Counted from the first letter of the stretch, positions 17,870 through 30,558 are shown. The stretch: DNA of 64,000 nt from Candidatus Thiodiazotropha sp. CDECU1 (GCF_963455295.1 NZ_OY734020.1:4399384-4463383); one strand, 5' to 3'. Notes: a model not told the origin generated them from the letters alone. Numbers and translations: made by a program.

Positions 17870-17878
17870 TAAAGCTGA
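17848..17878 (+). repeat. Hairpin repeat, copy e (degenerate)
   Basis: ACGGGACAAGGGGTCTCGTT followed by AATAAAGCTGATA. The stem and loop are recognisable, but the distal half has drifted. It ends the array about 215 bp from the 3' end of glmS. Confidence 0.65.
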
Positions 17879-18092
17879 TAATGTCCGCTCTCCGGAAGTA
17901 CTGAGATTCGCCTTAACGTCAGCTTCGGTCGCAATGCGCACATTGGATAGAGTTGTGAGATGACGCTTTGTATCAAAAACCATCAATCTGATAGTCCGGC
18001 ACGTGGGAACAGCCAAACGATTATCCGCAACATGCTGTTCATGCGCTTATATGACAGGCTTTATTCCCGCACAACATAGCGTCCAGGCATAC

Positions 18093-19919
18093 CTACTCAA
18101 CCGTAACAGATTTTGCCAGATTCCTCGGCTGATCCACATCGGTGCCCTTCAATATCGCAACATGATAAGACAACAGCTGCAAGGGTATTGTGTAGACAAT
18201 CGGCGCCGTGCTGGGATAGATGTCGGACAGGGTCAGATTCTGAAAGTGGTCCAACTCGATCTTCACCTTCTGATCGCTGAACAGGAACAACTCACCACCC
18301 CGGGCACGCACTTCCTGCAGATTTGAGATGACCTTTTCCAATAGGGGATCGTCGGGCAGCGCACACACAACCGGCATCTCCGCATCCACCAATGCCAGGG
18401 GGCCATGTTTGAGTTCACCGGCGGGGTAGGCCTCGGCATGGATGTAGGAGATCTCCTTCAATTTCAAGGCACCCTCCATGGCGATGGGATAGAAACAACC
18501 CCGACCCAGAAAGAGGGCGTGGTGTCGCTCTGCAAAGGCGTCGGCCATCTGCTTGATGGCATCACTCATCTTGAGCACCACTTCAACTTGACGCGGCAGG
18601 GCATGCAGCTCTTCCACCAGCGCCTGCTCCCGCTCCGCACTCATGCCGCGACGCTTGGCCAAGGCGAGTGCCAACAACCTCAGGGCCACCAGCTGGGTGG
18701 TGAAGGCCTTGGTGGATGCCACGCCGATCTCGGGTCCTGCACGGGTCATCAAGGCAACATTGGACTCGCGCACCAATGAGCTTTCGGGCACATTGCAGAT
18801 GGTCAGGCTTCCCAGGTAACCCTGAGATTCTGCCCCACGCAGGGCCGCAAGGGTATCTGCGGTCTCGCCCGATTGGGAGATGGTCACGAACAGGGTGTCA
18901 TCCGGCACCACCACCTGTCGATAGCGAAACTCGCTCGCCACCTCGACGCTGCAGTGAATACCAACCTCTTCCAGCCAGTAGCGGGCAACCAGACCGGCAT
19001 GGTAGCTGGTGCCGCAGGCTATGATGTGTACGTTTTGAGTCTTGTCCAGCAGCTGTTTTGCTTCATAGCCGAAGGCCTCTTCCAGTAGCTTGCCTTTGTA
19101 GATCCGGCCCTCAAGTGTCTCTGCGATTACCGCTGGCTGCTCAAAGATCTCTTTCAGCATGTAGTGGCGGTAGGGACCCTTTTCCGCACTTGTCGCAGAG
19201 ATCTGAGAGGTGCGAACCTCACGTTCAACCTGGTTGTCCTTATGATCGAAAATTCTGACCTCATCCCTAGAGACATGGGCCAGGTCACCTTCTTCGAGAA
19301 AGATAAAGCGCTGGGTTACGGGCAATAGGGCAAATACATCCGAAGCGATGAAGTTTTCACCCACCCCGAGGCCGATGACTAATGGACTCCCGGCTCTGAT
19401 GACTACCATCTGATCCGGATCATCCGGACAGACAACCGCAAGCGCATAGGCACCGACCAGCTTACTGCAGGCCTTGCGAATAGCCTTGATAAAATCGGAT
19501 TCCGCTTCAAGTACATCCGCCAGTAGGTGGGCGATAACCTCGGTATCGGTTTCCGAGGTGAAGACAAAGCCCTTGGCACTCAGCTCCTGGCGCAGTTCGG
19601 CATAGTTTTCGATGATGCCGTTGTGTACGATCGCCACCCGTTCACCACTCATATGGGGGTGGGCATTTCGCTCCGCAGGCATACCGTGGGTAGCCCAGCG
19701 GGTATGGGCGATACCCAAACGGCTAGAGAGTGCGGTGCTGTCGATCAGCTCCTTGAGCACGGCGACCTTGCCTACCGAGCGGATCCGCTGAATATGCCGG
19801 CCCTCATCCAATACCGCGACACCGGCGGAGTCATAGCCCCTATACTCAAGGCGCTTCAGCCCCTCCATCAGGATCGGGACAACGTCCCGTTGCGCGATTC
19901 CACCGACGATGCCACACAT
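18093..19919 (-). CDS. glmS: Glutamine--fructose-6-phosphate aminotransferase
   Basis: 608 residues, usual length. Makes glucosamine-6-phosphate from fructose-6-phosphate and glutamine, the first step to UDP-GlcNAc. Seen: N-terminal nucleophile Cys right after Met (MCGIVGGIAQRD), the glutaminase domain with HTRWATHG and HNGIIENY, two SIS sugar-isomerase domains (CGTSYHAGL, SQSGETADT), and the C-terminus PRNLAKSVTVE. It lies 20 bp after glmU on the same strand, so they form an operon. The conserved glmS 3' end is the usual Tn7 attachment region; the accessory island begins about 215 bp beyond it, but no Tn7 ends were seen. Confidence 0.98.
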   Translation of the reverse strand: MCGIVGGIAQRDVVPILMEGLKRLEYRGYDSAGVAVLDEGRHIQRIRSVGKVAVLKELIDSTALSSRLGIAHTRWATHGMPAERNAHPHMSGERVAIVHNGIIENYAELRQELSAKGFVFTSETDTEVIAHLLADVLEAESDFIKAIRKACSKLVGAYALAVVCPDDPDQMVVIRAGSPLVIGLGVGENFIASDVFALLPVTQRFIFLEEGDLAHVSRDEVRIFDHKDNQVEREVRTSQISATSAEKGPYRHYMLKEIFEQPAVIAETLEGRIYKGKLLEEAFGYEAKQLLDKTQNVHIIACGTSYHAGLVARYWLEEVGIHCSVEVASEFRYRQVVVPDDTLFVTISQSGETADTLAALRGAESQGYLGSLTICNVPESSLVRESNVALMTRAGPEIGVASTKAFTTQLVALRLLALALAKRRGMSAEREQALVEELHALPRQVEVVLKMSDAIKQMADAFAERHHALFLGRGCFYPIAMEGALKLKEISYIHAEAYPAGELKHGPLALVDAEMPVVCALPDDPLLEKVISNLQEVRARGGELFLFSDQKVKIELDHFQNLTLSDIYPSTAPIVYTIPLQLLSYHVAILKGTDVDQPRNLAKSVTVE

Positions 19920-19939
19920 GATTCAAATCCCCCTGGATA

Positions 19940-21310
19940 TTACCCTTTCGGCTTCTTAACCGGCCGCTGCCAACCTTCGATACTGACCTGTTTTACCCGG
20001 GTCAGGGTGAGTTTCTCCGATGGCGCATCCTTGCTGATGGTAGAGCCGGCGCCGATGGTCGCTCCCTCACCCACAACCACCGGCGCGATCAATTGGGTAT
20101 CCGAACCGATGAAGGCGCGATCGCCGATCACAGTCCTGTGCTTGTTGGCACCGTCGTAGTTGCAGGTAATGGTACCCGCACCGATATTGACCTGCTCACC
20201 GACTTCGCTATCACCCACATAACTGAGATGATTGATCTTACTCCCGCGGGCTACCAGACTCTTCTTTATTTCAACGAAATTACCGATATGGACATGGTCC
20301 GCAAGCCGACTCTCGGGCCGGACCCGGGCAAAAGGTCCGATGCGGCACTGGTTACCGATCTCGGCATCTTCCAGCACACTGTTGGCGAAGACCTCCGTGC
20401 CCTCACCGATCGAGCAATCCTTGAGCAATACATTCGGGCCGATTCTCACACCGTCCGCAAGCATGACCTTACCTTCGATGATCACATTGCAGTCGATGAA
20501 CACATCCTGTCCAGTGGTCAAGCTCCCCCGAATATCAAGACGCGAGGGATCTGCCAGAGTGGCGCCGTTCTGCATTAAACCCTCCGCCAGTTGACGCTGG
20601 TGGAAGCGCTCAAGATAGGCCAGTTGCTTACGGTCATTGATCCCCATGACCTCCTCTTCACAGTCTGGATGCACCGCCTGGATATTGACCCCATCCTCGA
20701 CCGCCATGGCGATGATATCGGTCAGATAGTACTCCTTCTGCACATTATTGTTGTCGAGTCGCGCCAGCCACTGCTCAAGCCTTTCACGCTTGACCGCCAT
20801 GATACCGGTGTTGATCTCGGTGATCTCCCGTTCCCGCGAGGTGGCGTCTTTCTGTTCCACGATACGAAGGATCCGATCCATACCGTCGCGAACGATACGT
20901 CCATAACCAGTGGGATCGGGAAGATCGACCGTCAACAGGGCCAGATCACTGAGTCTCAGGCAACTCAATAATCCGGTCAGGGTTGAGCTGCTGATCAAGG
21001 GCACATCACCATATAGAATCAGTACCTGGTCAGCCTTTTGCAACGAGGGCAGCGCCTGCATCACCGCATGACCGGTACCGAGGCGTTCGCGCTGTTCCAC
21101 CCAGGTCAGATCCGGGGCGGAGAGTTGGGTTGGCACCAGCTCACCGCCATGACCATAGACAATGGTGATTTCATCGGGATTGACTGAGCGGGCCGTATCG
21201 ACCACATGACCGAGCAGGGATTTACCGGCCAATTGGTGCAGAACCTTGGGTGTCCTGGAACGCATTCGCGTACCTTCTCCCGCTGCCAAAATCAGTGCAC
21301 CCAGATCCAT
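19940..21310 (-). CDS. glmU: Bifunctional GlmU uridylyltransferase/acetyltransferase
   Basis: 456 residues. Acetylates glucosamine-1-phosphate and then uridylylates it to UDP-GlcNAc. The N-terminal pyrophosphorylase domain has LILAAGEGTRMRS with the catalytic Arg, and YGDVPLI. The C-terminal left-handed beta-helix has hexapeptide repeats (GDSEVGEQVNIGAGTITCNY) and the acetyl-CoA-binding end. The next gene, glmS, follows after 20 bp and works one step earlier in the same pathway. The atp operon lies upstream, separated by an SlyD-like gene and a MITE-like repeat. Confidence 0.98.
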   Translation of the reverse strand: MDLGALILAAGEGTRMRSRTPKVLHQLAGKSLLGHVVDTARSVNPDEITIVYGHGGELVPTQLSAPDLTWVEQRERLGTGHAVMQALPSLQKADQVLILYGDVPLISSSTLTGLLSCLRLSDLALLTVDLPDPTGYGRIVRDGMDRILRIVEQKDATSREREITEINTGIMAVKRERLEQWLARLDNNNVQKEYYLTDIIAMAVEDGVNIQAVHPDCEEEVMGINDRKQLAYLERFHQRQLAEGLMQNGATLADPSRLDIRGSLTTGQDVFIDCNVIIEGKVMLADGVRIGPNVLLKDCSIGEGTEVFANSVLEDAEIGNQCRIGPFARVRPESRLADHVHIGNFVEIKKSLVARGSKINHLSYVGDSEVGEQVNIGAGTITCNYDGANKHRTVIGDRAFIGSDTQLIAPVVVGEGATIGAGSTISKDAPSEKLTLTRVKQVSIEGWQRPVKKPKG

Positions 21311-21374
21311 CGATTCACCTCACTGCTGTAACTTGACTCGAGGATAGCTTAATACCATTCAGCAGTACCAGCTT

Positions 21375-21672
21375 CTAGGGCCTGTTAACACTAATCCAAT
21401 GCGCTCTGCTGGGACTGTTTTTGCGCCCAGCAAGGCAGAATGAGCGTGGTGTAGCCCGGCTACATGAGCGAATGATAACGCCGCTGGGTGCAAAAACAGC
21501 CCCAGCCCTTCGGGTTGCGCCTGAAAAAGCACCACTCAGCGTTGCTCGTCGTTCATTTGGAGTGACCAAACTTCTCTCCTCGCGCCTTGATTGGCGCTTT
21601 TTCAGGCACAACAGAGTGCACCCCAAGGGCACTTCCTGCGGGGCGCATTGGATTAGTGCTAACAGGCCCTAG
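21375..21672. mobile_element. MITE-like element with 30-bp terminal inverted repeats
   Basis: 298 bp with no real gene. The ends 21375-21404 and 21643-21672 are inverted repeats of 30 bp with a single mismatch (GGGCCTGTTAACACTAATCC against GGGCCTGTTAGCACTAATCC). CTAG at each end may be a target duplication. Inside are further paired segments (TGTTTTTGCGCCCAGC with GCTGGGTGCAAAAACA; CCTGAAAAAGC with GCGCTTTTTCAGG), so a transcript would fold strongly. The same first ten bases occur at the right edge of the window. Confidence 0.75.
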
Positions 21673-21760
21673 GTAAAAAAAATCACACTCCCGCATTACC
21701 TATGTAATGGTTGTGTCGCTTAATCAGGTTTCCGGGGAGAAGTCGGGAAGCTTGGCAGCA

Positions 21761-22249
21761 TCAATTAATTGTATGCGATTGACCCGGCAGTCCCACCGAC
21801 ATGGCATCTTCCTTGGTGGCGTCCCTGACCTCCAGGATCTTGACTTTGACCACCAGGGTCTTGCCAGCGAGGGGGTGGTTGCCATCAACCGTCAACCTGC
21901 CATCCTCGATCTTGGTGACAAAAAAGCTCTTCACCTCACCGGCCTCATTCTGCATCTGTACCTCAGCGCCAAGCTGGCGGAACTGCGGGGGTACATTCTC
22001 GATGTCGTCGGTAAAGGTCAGATCGGGATCATGCTCACCGAAGGCATCACTGGAAGGAATGGTAAGGGTGACTTCATCTCCCTGACACTTACCTGCCACC
22101 GCACGGTCCATGCCCCCGATCAGTTCCGTTTCGCCACCATGGATATAACTGACTGGAAGATCGCTCTGTTCCAGGGTATCGCCTTCCGGGTCACTGATGG
22201 CGTAGGTGAGGGAGACGAACTTTCCGTTCTGTATGATTTCTTTGGACAT
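21761..22249 (-). CDS. FKBP-type peptidyl-prolyl isomerase, SlyD-like
   Basis: 162 residues. Prolyl isomerase/chaperone of the SlyD/FkpB subgroup: FKBP half-sites around VSLTYAISDPEG, YIHGGETELIGGMDRAV and GKCQGDEVTLTI, with an inserted-flap region after AFGEHDP. It lacks the His-rich metal-binding tail of E. coli SlyD and ends in a short polar tail. Cytoplasmic, no signal peptide. It lies 53 bp after atpC, separated from it by a hairpin at 22264-22283, so it may be independently expressed or reached by read-through. Confidence 0.88.
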   Translation of the reverse strand: MSKEIIQNGKFVSLTYAISDPEGDTLEQSDLPVSYIHGGETELIGGMDRAVAGKCQGDEVTLTIPSSDAFGEHDPDLTFTDDIENVPPQFRQLGAEVQMQNEAGEVKSFFVTKIEDGRLTVDGNHPLAGKTLVVKVKILEVRDATKEDAMSVGLPGQSHTIN

Positions 22250-22263
22250 AGTGAAGTGGGCTG

Positions 22264-22283
22264 GGGCCTGAAAGGTCAGGCCC
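22264..22283 (-). terminator. Hairpin downstream of atpC
   Basis: Perfect 8-bp inverted repeat GGGCCTGA/TCAGGCCC with a 4-base loop in the atpC-slyD gap. There is no run of U afterwards, so termination, if any, would be weak or Rho-assisted. Confidence 0.45.
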
Positions 22284-22302
22284 TCTAATCATTGTGGGGT
22301 GG

Positions 22303-22731
22303 TCAGCTGTGCTTGCCTTTGCGGATACGCTCGATGGCGCGCAACTGAGCTGCCGCCTCCACCAGCTCCGCCTGGGCCTTGGCATATTCGAACTCGGAAG
22401 TACGATTCGCCATGGCGTCCTCGGCCCGGCGCTTGGCCTCTTGGGCGGCCGCTTCATCCAGGTCTGCGGCGCGAATCGCGGTATCGGCGAGTACGGTGAC
22501 CACGTGGGGCTGTATCTCGAGGATACCCCCTGAGACATAAAAGTGCTGCATCTCCTTGCTATTTCCGGTATCGACCCGAACCTCACCGGGTTTCAATTGG
22601 GTCACCAGCGGGGTGTGGCGGGGAGCAATTCCCACCTCACCCATGATCGCCGGTGCATAGACCATCTCAGCCAGACCGCTGAAGATCTCACCCTCTGCGC
22701 TGACGATGTCCACATGGATTGTCATGGCCAT
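22303..22731 (-). CDS. atpC: ATP synthase epsilon subunit
   Basis: 142 residues. F1 central-stalk subunit; it couples rotation to the c-ring and can inhibit ATP hydrolysis through its C-terminal helices. Seen: the N-terminal beta-sandwich ([52 protein letters not shown]) and the helical hairpin ([15 protein letters not shown]). Last gene of the nine-gene atp operon, 18 bp after atpD. Confidence 0.98.
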   Translation of the reverse strand: MAMTIHVDIVSAEGEIFSGLAEMVYAPAIMGEVGIAPRHTPLVTQLKPGEVRVDTGNSKEMQHFYVSGGILEIQPHVVTVLADTAIRAADLDEAAAQEAKRRAEDAMANRTSEFEYAKAQAELVEAAAQLRAIERIRKGKHS

Positions 22732-22749
22732 CTGCTAACTCCCGGGCAA

Positions 22750-24171
<1,422 letters not shown>

Positions 24172-24198
24172 CTAAAATTCTGTTGTCTCTGGCTGTCA

Positions 24199-25059
24199 TC
24201 AGACAGCCGCCGCTCCACCGACGATCTCCGAGATCTCCTGGGTGATAGCGGCTTGACGAGCCTTGTTGTAGATCAGTTGCAACTCATTGATCAGCTCGCC
24301 CGCGTTATCCGAGGCCGCCTTCATCGCCACCATCCGAGCGGACTGCTCGCAGGCGCCGTTTTCCACCACGGCCTGGTAGACCAGTGACTCTACATAGCGG
24401 CTCAACAGGTTATCGAGTACATGCTTTGAATCAGGTTCGTAGATGTAGTCCCAGTGATACTTCAGCTCTTCTATCTCATTTGGCGGAATCGGCACCAACT
24501 GCTCGACGGATGGGCTCTGGGTCATGGTGTTGACGAAATTGTTATAGGCAATATAGATGCGATCGATCTTGCCCTCGGCATAGGCATCCAGCATAACCTT
24601 GACCGTACCGATCAGGTCTTCGATATGTGGTGCGTCACCCAAATGGGTTGCCTGACTGACAACATTGCCGCCGAAACGCCCGAAGAAACCCAGCGCCTTG
24701 TTACCAATGGTGCAAAAGTCCACTTCAGTTCCATTTTCACGCAGGGATTTCATCTCCTTGATCAAAGAGCGAAACAGATTGTTGTTCAAGCCGCCACACA
24801 ATCCACGATCAGAAGAGACGATGATGTAGCCCACACGCTTCACTTCACGCTCGATCATGAAGGTATGCTTGTATTCGGGATGGGCATGGAACAGATGTCC
24901 GATAACATTCCGCATCTTATCCGCGTAGGGCCGGGTGGATGCCATTCGATTCTGCGCCTTACGCATCTTCGAGGCCGCCACCATCTCCATCGCCTTGGTG
25001 ATCTTGCTGGTATTCTTGATACTCGCAATCTGTGTGCGTATCTCTTTTGCGCCTGCCAT
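24199..25059 (-). CDS. atpG: ATP synthase gamma subunit
   Basis: 286 residues. Rotating central shaft of F1. The N-terminal helix [17 protein letters not shown] with [17 protein letters not shown] and the C-terminal helix [15 protein letters not shown] form the coiled coil; [10 protein letters not shown] is the conserved core motif. It sits between atpA (34 bp) and atpD. Confidence 0.99.
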   Translation of the reverse strand: MAGAKEIRTQIASIKNTSKITKAMEMVAASKMRKAQNRMASTRPYADKMRNVIGHLFHAHPEYKHTFMIEREVKRVGYIIVSSDRGLCGGLNNNLFRSLIKEMKSLRENGTEVDFCTIGNKALGFFGRFGGNVVSQATHLGDAPHIEDLIGTVKVMLDAYAEGKIDRIYIAYNNFVNTMTQSPSVEQLVPIPPNEIEELKYHWDYIYEPDSKHVLDNLLSRYVESLVYQAVVENGACEQSARMVAMKAASDNAGELINELQLIYNKARQAAITQEISEIVGGAAAV

Positions 25060-25093
25060 AACTCTGAACCTTATCTCGTGTTACGTACCCGGC

Positions 25094-26635
25094 TTACCAA
25101 GTATGGTTGGCCTTGAAGTCCTTCAGTGCATCGTGCAGGGCCTGTTCGATCTCGGCATTGTAGTCGCCGCTCTCGTTCATCTTATCCATAAGCTCCTTAT
25201 GGCTACTCTTCATGTAACCCTGCAGTGAGGCTTCAAAATCAACCACTTTAGGTGCTTCCACATCATCCAGATAGCCTTCATTGGCGGCAAACAGGGAGAC
25301 GGCCATACCCGCAATGGAGAGTGGCGAGTACTGGGCCTGTTTCATCAGCTCGGTCACCCGTTCACCACGCTCCAGCTGTTTCCGGGTCGCCTCATCCAGA
25401 TCGGATGCGAACTGGGAGAAGGCGGCCAGCTCACGATACTGGGCCAGGGCCAGTCGGACACCACCACCCAGCTTTTTGATGATCTTGGTCTGCGCCGCAC
25501 CACCCACTCGGGATACCGAGAGACCGGCGTTGATGGCCGGACGGATACCTGCGTTGAACAGATCCGCCTCGAGGAAGATCTGACCGTCGGTGATGGAGAT
25601 AACGTTGGTCGGTACGAAGGCCGATACGTCACCCGCCTGGGTCTCGATGATCGGCAGGGCGGTCAAAGAACCGGTCTGGCCCTTCACCTTGCCGTCGGTC
25701 ATCTTCTCCACATAGTCGGCGTTGACACGCGCGGCGCGCTCCAGCAGACGGGAGTGGAGATAGAAGACGTCACCGGGATAGGCCTCACGACCTGGCGGAC
25801 GACGCAGCAGCAGGGAGACCTGACGATAGGCCCAGGCCTGTTTGGTCAGATCGTCGTAGATGATCAAGGCGTCTTCGCCGATATCCCGGAAATACTCACC
25901 CATGGTGCAACCGGAGTAGGGGGCGAGGAACTGCATGGCCGCAGAGTCCGCTGCCGGCGCCGCAACGATGATGGTGTGCTCCATCGCGTCGTGCTCTTCC
26001 AGCTTGCGTACCACCTGGGCGATGGTGGAGTTCTTCTGACCCACGGCAACGTAGATACACTTAATGCCGGTGCCTTTCTGATTGATGATGGTGTCGATCG
26101 CCACCGCCGACTTACCGGTCTGGCGGTCACCGATGATCAGCTCACGCTGGCCGCGACCGATGGGCACCATGGCGTCGATAGCCTTCAGACCGGTCTGCAC
26201 CGGCTGATCAACCGACTTACGCTCGATAACACCGGGCGCCACCTTCTCGATGGGCGAGGTGGTATCGGCAACGATGTCGCCTTTGCCGTCCAGGGGGTTA
26301 CCCAGGGAGTCGACCACACGTCCCAGCAGGCCTTCGCCCACCGGCACCTCGAGTACGCGGCCGGTACATTTGACGGCGTCGCCTTCACTCAGGTGTTTGT
26401 AGTCACCCAACACCACGGCGCCGACAGAATCGCGCTCCAGGTTGAGCGCCAGGCCGTAGGTGTTGCCGGGGAACTCCAGCATCTCGTAGGACATGGCGTC
26501 CTCGAGACCGTGGATACGGGCAATGCCGTCGGTCAGACTGATGATCGTACCCTCGTTGCGGGCCTCGGTCTTGAGATCGAATTTTTCGATCTTGCTTTTG
26601 ATCAGGTCGCTGATCTCGGATGGATTGAGTTGCAT
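25094..26635 (-). CDS. atpA: ATP synthase alpha subunit
   Basis: 513 residues. Non-catalytic nucleotide-binding F1 subunit. Seen: Walker [15 protein letters not shown], the arginine-finger region SISDGQIFLE-type stretch (here [16 protein letters not shown]), and [10 protein letters not shown]. Full length and preceded by atpH with a 13-bp gap. Confidence 0.99.
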   Translation of the reverse strand: MQLNPSEISDLIKSKIEKFDLKTEARNEGTIISLTDGIARIHGLEDAMSYEMLEFPGNTYGLALNLERDSVGAVVLGDYKHLSEGDAVKCTGRVLEVPVGEGLLGRVVDSLGNPLDGKGDIVADTTSPIEKVAPGVIERKSVDQPVQTGLKAIDAMVPIGRGQRELIIGDRQTGKSAVAIDTIINQKGTGIKCIYVAVGQKNSTIAQVVRKLEEHDAMEHTIIVAAPAADSAAMQFLAPYSGCTMGEYFRDIGEDALIIYDDLTKQAWAYRQVSLLLRRPPGREAYPGDVFYLHSRLLERAARVNADYVEKMTDGKVKGQTGSLTALPIIETQAGDVSAFVPTNVISITDGQIFLEADLFNAGIRPAINAGLSVSRVGGAAQTKIIKKLGGGVRLALAQYRELAAFSQFASDLDEATRKQLERGERVTELMKQAQYSPLSIAGMAVSLFAANEGYLDDVEAPKVVDFEASLQGYMKSSHKELMDKMNESGDYNAEIEQALHDALKDFKANHTW

Positions 26636-26648
26636 GATGGCTTCTCGC

Positions 26649-27188
26649 TTAGATTCCTAATTCGTTCGCCAGTTGCTGCAGTTGTCCACGGACAGAGCCG
26701 TCGATAACCATGTCGCCAGCACGGATGTGAACACCGCCGATCAGTTCGGCATCAAGTTCACTGGTGATGGTGACGTCGCGTCCCAACTTGGCCTTTAAGG
26801 CGTCGGCAATGAGTTTTTCCTGCGCTGTGTCGAGGGCGAATGCGGAGGTCACGTGGACCTTGCTGATGCGCTGTTTGTCCGCTTTCAGCTCTTCAAAGAG
26901 TGCGTCGATCTCTGGTAGCACACTGAGACGACCATTCTCGACCAATACCTTGATCAGATTGCCGCCCTCTTGGTCGACCTTGTCGCCCGCGATCTCCAGC
27001 AGCAGTGACACCAGTGCCTCCTGCTCGATCAGTGGATTACCGACTATCGGGGCCATCTCTTCGCTCTCCACCACAGAGGTGAGAAAACTCAGCATGTCGG
27101 ACCAGATATCGAGCTTGCCGCTCTCTTCAGCTCGCGCAAACACCGCTTCGGCGTAGGGGCGGGCAATAGTGGTTGCTTCACCAGCCAT
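26649..27188 (-). CDS. atpH: ATP synthase delta subunit
   Basis: 179 residues. Peripheral-stalk subunit joining F1 to the b subunits. Seen: N-terminal helical bundle ([20 protein letters not shown]) and the conserved C-terminal segment [20 protein letters not shown]. Nine bp after atpF, 13 bp before atpA. Confidence 0.98.
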   Translation of the reverse strand: MAGEATTIARPYAEAVFARAEESGKLDIWSDMLSFLTSVVESEEMAPIVGNPLIEQEALVSLLLEIAGDKVDQEGGNLIKVLVENGRLSVLPEIDALFEELKADKQRISKVHVTSAFALDTAQEKLIADALKAKLGRDVTITSELDAELIGGVHIRAGDMVIDGSVRGQLQQLANELGI

Positions 27189-27197
27189 GATTCCGCC

Positions 27198-27668
27198 CTA
27201 TATCTCTTTTGCCAGTTCGTTGACGATGTCTTTGTGCGCCGCTGCATTGATCTCCTTTCTAAGGATCCTCTCAGCGCCGGCCACAGCCAGTTCGCCAAGC
27301 TTCTCCCGCAGATGCTCACGGGCACGATTTGACTCCTGCTCGATCTCTGCCTGTGCGGCGGTCAGGATACGCTCGCCTTCTATGCGTGCGGTACCCTTTG
27401 ACTCATCGACAATTTCGGCTGCCCGCTTCTGCGCCTGAGTCACAATCTCAGCAGCCTGAGATTTGGCTTCGTGCAGAACGTCCTTGGCCCGCTCTTTCGC
27501 AAGCTCCTGTTCGTGCTGCCCGCGTTCGGCGGCGGCCAGGCCATCGGCTATCTCTTTTTTGCGGCTCTCCAGCGCACCCATGATCGGGGTCCAGATAAAT
27601 TTCATTGTGAACCACACGAACACCGCAAAAGTGAGCAGCTGACCTATTAGCGTCAGATTGATGTTCAT
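27198..27668 (-). CDS. atpF: ATP synthase b subunit
   Basis: 156 residues. Membrane-anchored peripheral stalk: one N-terminal helix ([20 protein letters not shown]) followed by a long Ala/Glu/Lys/Arg coiled coil. A single b gene is present, so a homodimeric stalk is expected, as in most heterotrophic gammaproteobacteria. Confidence 0.98.
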   Translation of the reverse strand: MNINLTLIGQLLTFAVFVWFTMKFIWTPIMGALESRKKEIADGLAAAERGQHEQELAKERAKDVLHEAKSQAAEIVTQAQKRAAEIVDESKGTARIEGERILTAAQAEIEQESNRAREHLREKLGELAVAGAERILRKEINAAAHKDIVNELAKEI

Positions 27669-27721
27669 CCCGGAATTACCTCTCGTTGGACGAGATGATA
27701 GTGAATTCGCTCAAGCCTGGA

Positions 27722-27982
<261 letters not shown>

Positions 27983-27994
27983 TTAAAGGTTAAA

Positions 27995-29244
<1,250 letters not shown>

Positions 29245-29293
29245 TCCGGTTTCCCGGTACCCTTTAAATGAGCCTAACCAGCAAGGAGGGAGG

Positions 29294-29322
29294 AGTATAA
29301 GGGGTCTTAGTTATAAGGTCAA
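29294..29322 (-). promoter_or_regulatory. Sigma-70-type promoter of the atp operon
   Basis: On the minus strand, TTGACC and TATACT are separated by 17 bp (-35 at 29322-29317, -10 at 29299-29294), about 50 bp before the atpI start. This is the best promoter match seen in the window. Confidence 0.7.
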
Positions 29323-29420
29323 AGGATAGAGACATAAATTTTTTCATAGCAGGCATTTTTTTCTCCAGCGGCGGCCGGACCAACCCTGGATACGGGCTGG
29401 TCGACCGTTTTCAGCCCCAT

Positions 29421-29439
29421 TAACCCTAATTTAATTAGG
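29421..29439. repeat. 19-bp near-perfect palindrome
   Basis: CCCTAATTTAATTAGGG with flanking A/T, between the atp operon promoter and the Gly/Pro-rich gene. It could be an operator or the 3' hairpin of that gene; there is no U-run on the minus strand. Confidence 0.5.
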
Positions 29440-29455
29440 GTAGACGAGTCCCGTT

Positions 29456-29827
29456 TCAGCGATAGCGACGGTTGGGGGATACCCCCGGACCACCGCGTGG
29501 CCCAGGTGGGTTCTCCCAATTGGTACCCGGACCGCCTCTCGGCCCCGGCGGATTGTTGTCCCGGTCATATCGGTAGTAGCGATTGGGCCGCTTGTAATAC
29601 CACCCTGAACCCGGCCCTCCCACCCGTCCTGGCGGATTGATTCGGTAGCGATTCCACCGATCGGGTGAGGCGCCCGGCCCACCTTCAGGTCCCGGGGGGT
29701 TCTCCCAGTTGGTACCAGGCCCCCCTGCAGGCCCCGGTGGATTGTTGTCCAGATCCTTTGCCAATCCCATCTGGGCGGCAAGCATCAATAGCATGAATAA
29801 CGAAACAAGCCCGAGTCTTTTGATCAC
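29456..29827 (-). CDS. Secreted Gly/Pro-rich repeat protein
   Basis: 123 residues. Signal peptide (LGLVSLFMLLMLAAQMGLA), then almost entirely a ten-residue module NPPGPxGGPG, seen five times, joined by TNWE or by Arg/Tyr-rich linkers (YYKRPNRYYRYDRD). Two larger units are nearly the same at the DNA level, so it grew by duplication. The protein is basic, Trp/Tyr-bearing and without Cys; it may be an extended extracellular or periplasmic polymer-binding protein. No family recognised. It is not a true collagen repeat, since Gly is not at every third position. Confidence 0.75.
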   Translation of the reverse strand: MIKRLGLVSLFMLLMLAAQMGLAKDLDNNPPGPAGGPGTNWENPPGPEGGPGASPDRWNRYRINPPGRVGGPGSGWYYKRPNRYYRYDRDNNPPGPRGGPGTNWENPPGPRGGPGVSPNRRYR

Positions 29828-29916
29828 TGTATTCTCCTTAATGCAGTTAAATAGCGACTGTTAAATTTCCCCTGATTCAGGTCTTAGCATAGCCAAAACC
29901 ACAATTCGCCACATCC

Positions 29917-30327
29917 TCAGTCTGGCACTCCTTGCCATAACATTTCATAGCCGACTTCGTAGGTATCGTCACAAAAATCTGCCAGGGCTGAAAACTTCTC
30001 CTTGAATAGCCGGTCCGCATGGGAGCGTTCGTGTTGCTCAAACGACTGCCAAAAAGTGACGATTACAATATCGCCCATATTCTGATTGACGCGCTTGTTC
30101 TTGTGACTGTCATCGGCACCCACTGTGCCCTCCTCGGAGATAAATCCGGCATTGCTGTAAACCTGGCCGCCGATGAAACCGCCATTGTCGTCACCATAAT
30201 TGTTCTTTACCACATTGCACATTTCGCCAAGCACCAGTTCAACGTCCTCGACTTTGACCCCGGGTTTCAGGTCGACCACATTGAAAAGCATGACGCAACC
30301 AAACGGAATTTCAATCGGATGAAACAT
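29917..30327 (-). CDS. Unrecognised small protein, ABM-like pattern
   Basis: 136 residues, soluble. Alternation of strands and helices (VMLFNVVDLKPGVKVEDVEL, GDIVIVTFWQSFEQHERSHA, LADFCDDTYEVGYEMLW) is like dimeric alpha-beta barrel proteins such as antibiotic-biosynthesis-monooxygenase homologues, in which the FWQSFEQHERSHAD region would be the usual "W-x-s-x-e-x-h" helix. This is a fold guess only. It may start at Met13. Stand-alone, flanked by genes on both strands. Confidence 0.6.
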   Translation of the reverse strand: MFHPIEIPFGCVMLFNVVDLKPGVKVEDVELVLGEMCNVVKNNYGDDNGGFIGGQVYSNAGFISEEGTVGADDSHKNKRVNQNMGDIVIVTFWQSFEQHERSHADRLFKEKFSALADFCDDTYEVGYEMLWQGVPD

Positions 30328-30558
30328 CTGAATGCCCCTTGTATCAGAATTATCAAATGCTCAGCATAAGCGACTCAACACCAGGAATTAACACCGCAAT
30401 ACAAGTGTTTACTATTTAATATATAGCCAGGTCTGATGACATGTCTGTGCCGGTCTCCAGTTATTAATGCATCAATAGACCACCTGTAACGGCAAATCTC
30501 TCTGGCTATAATTGCTTTAACACTACCTATTGTGGATAGGAGACCGGGGAAGACAATA

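Noticed and set aside
14423..17878. Hairpin repeats as a CRISPR array
   Set aside because: Spacing is irregular (hundreds of bases to over 1 kb), with genes between copies, and no cas genes are present.
18000..18092. Search for Tn7 ends at the glmS attachment region
   Set aside because: No TGTGGGCGG-type ends were visible, so the island is not called a Tn7 relative.
29917..30327. Assignment as antibiotic-biosynthesis monooxygenase
   Set aside because: Only a general fold-like pattern is visible; not enough to name the function.
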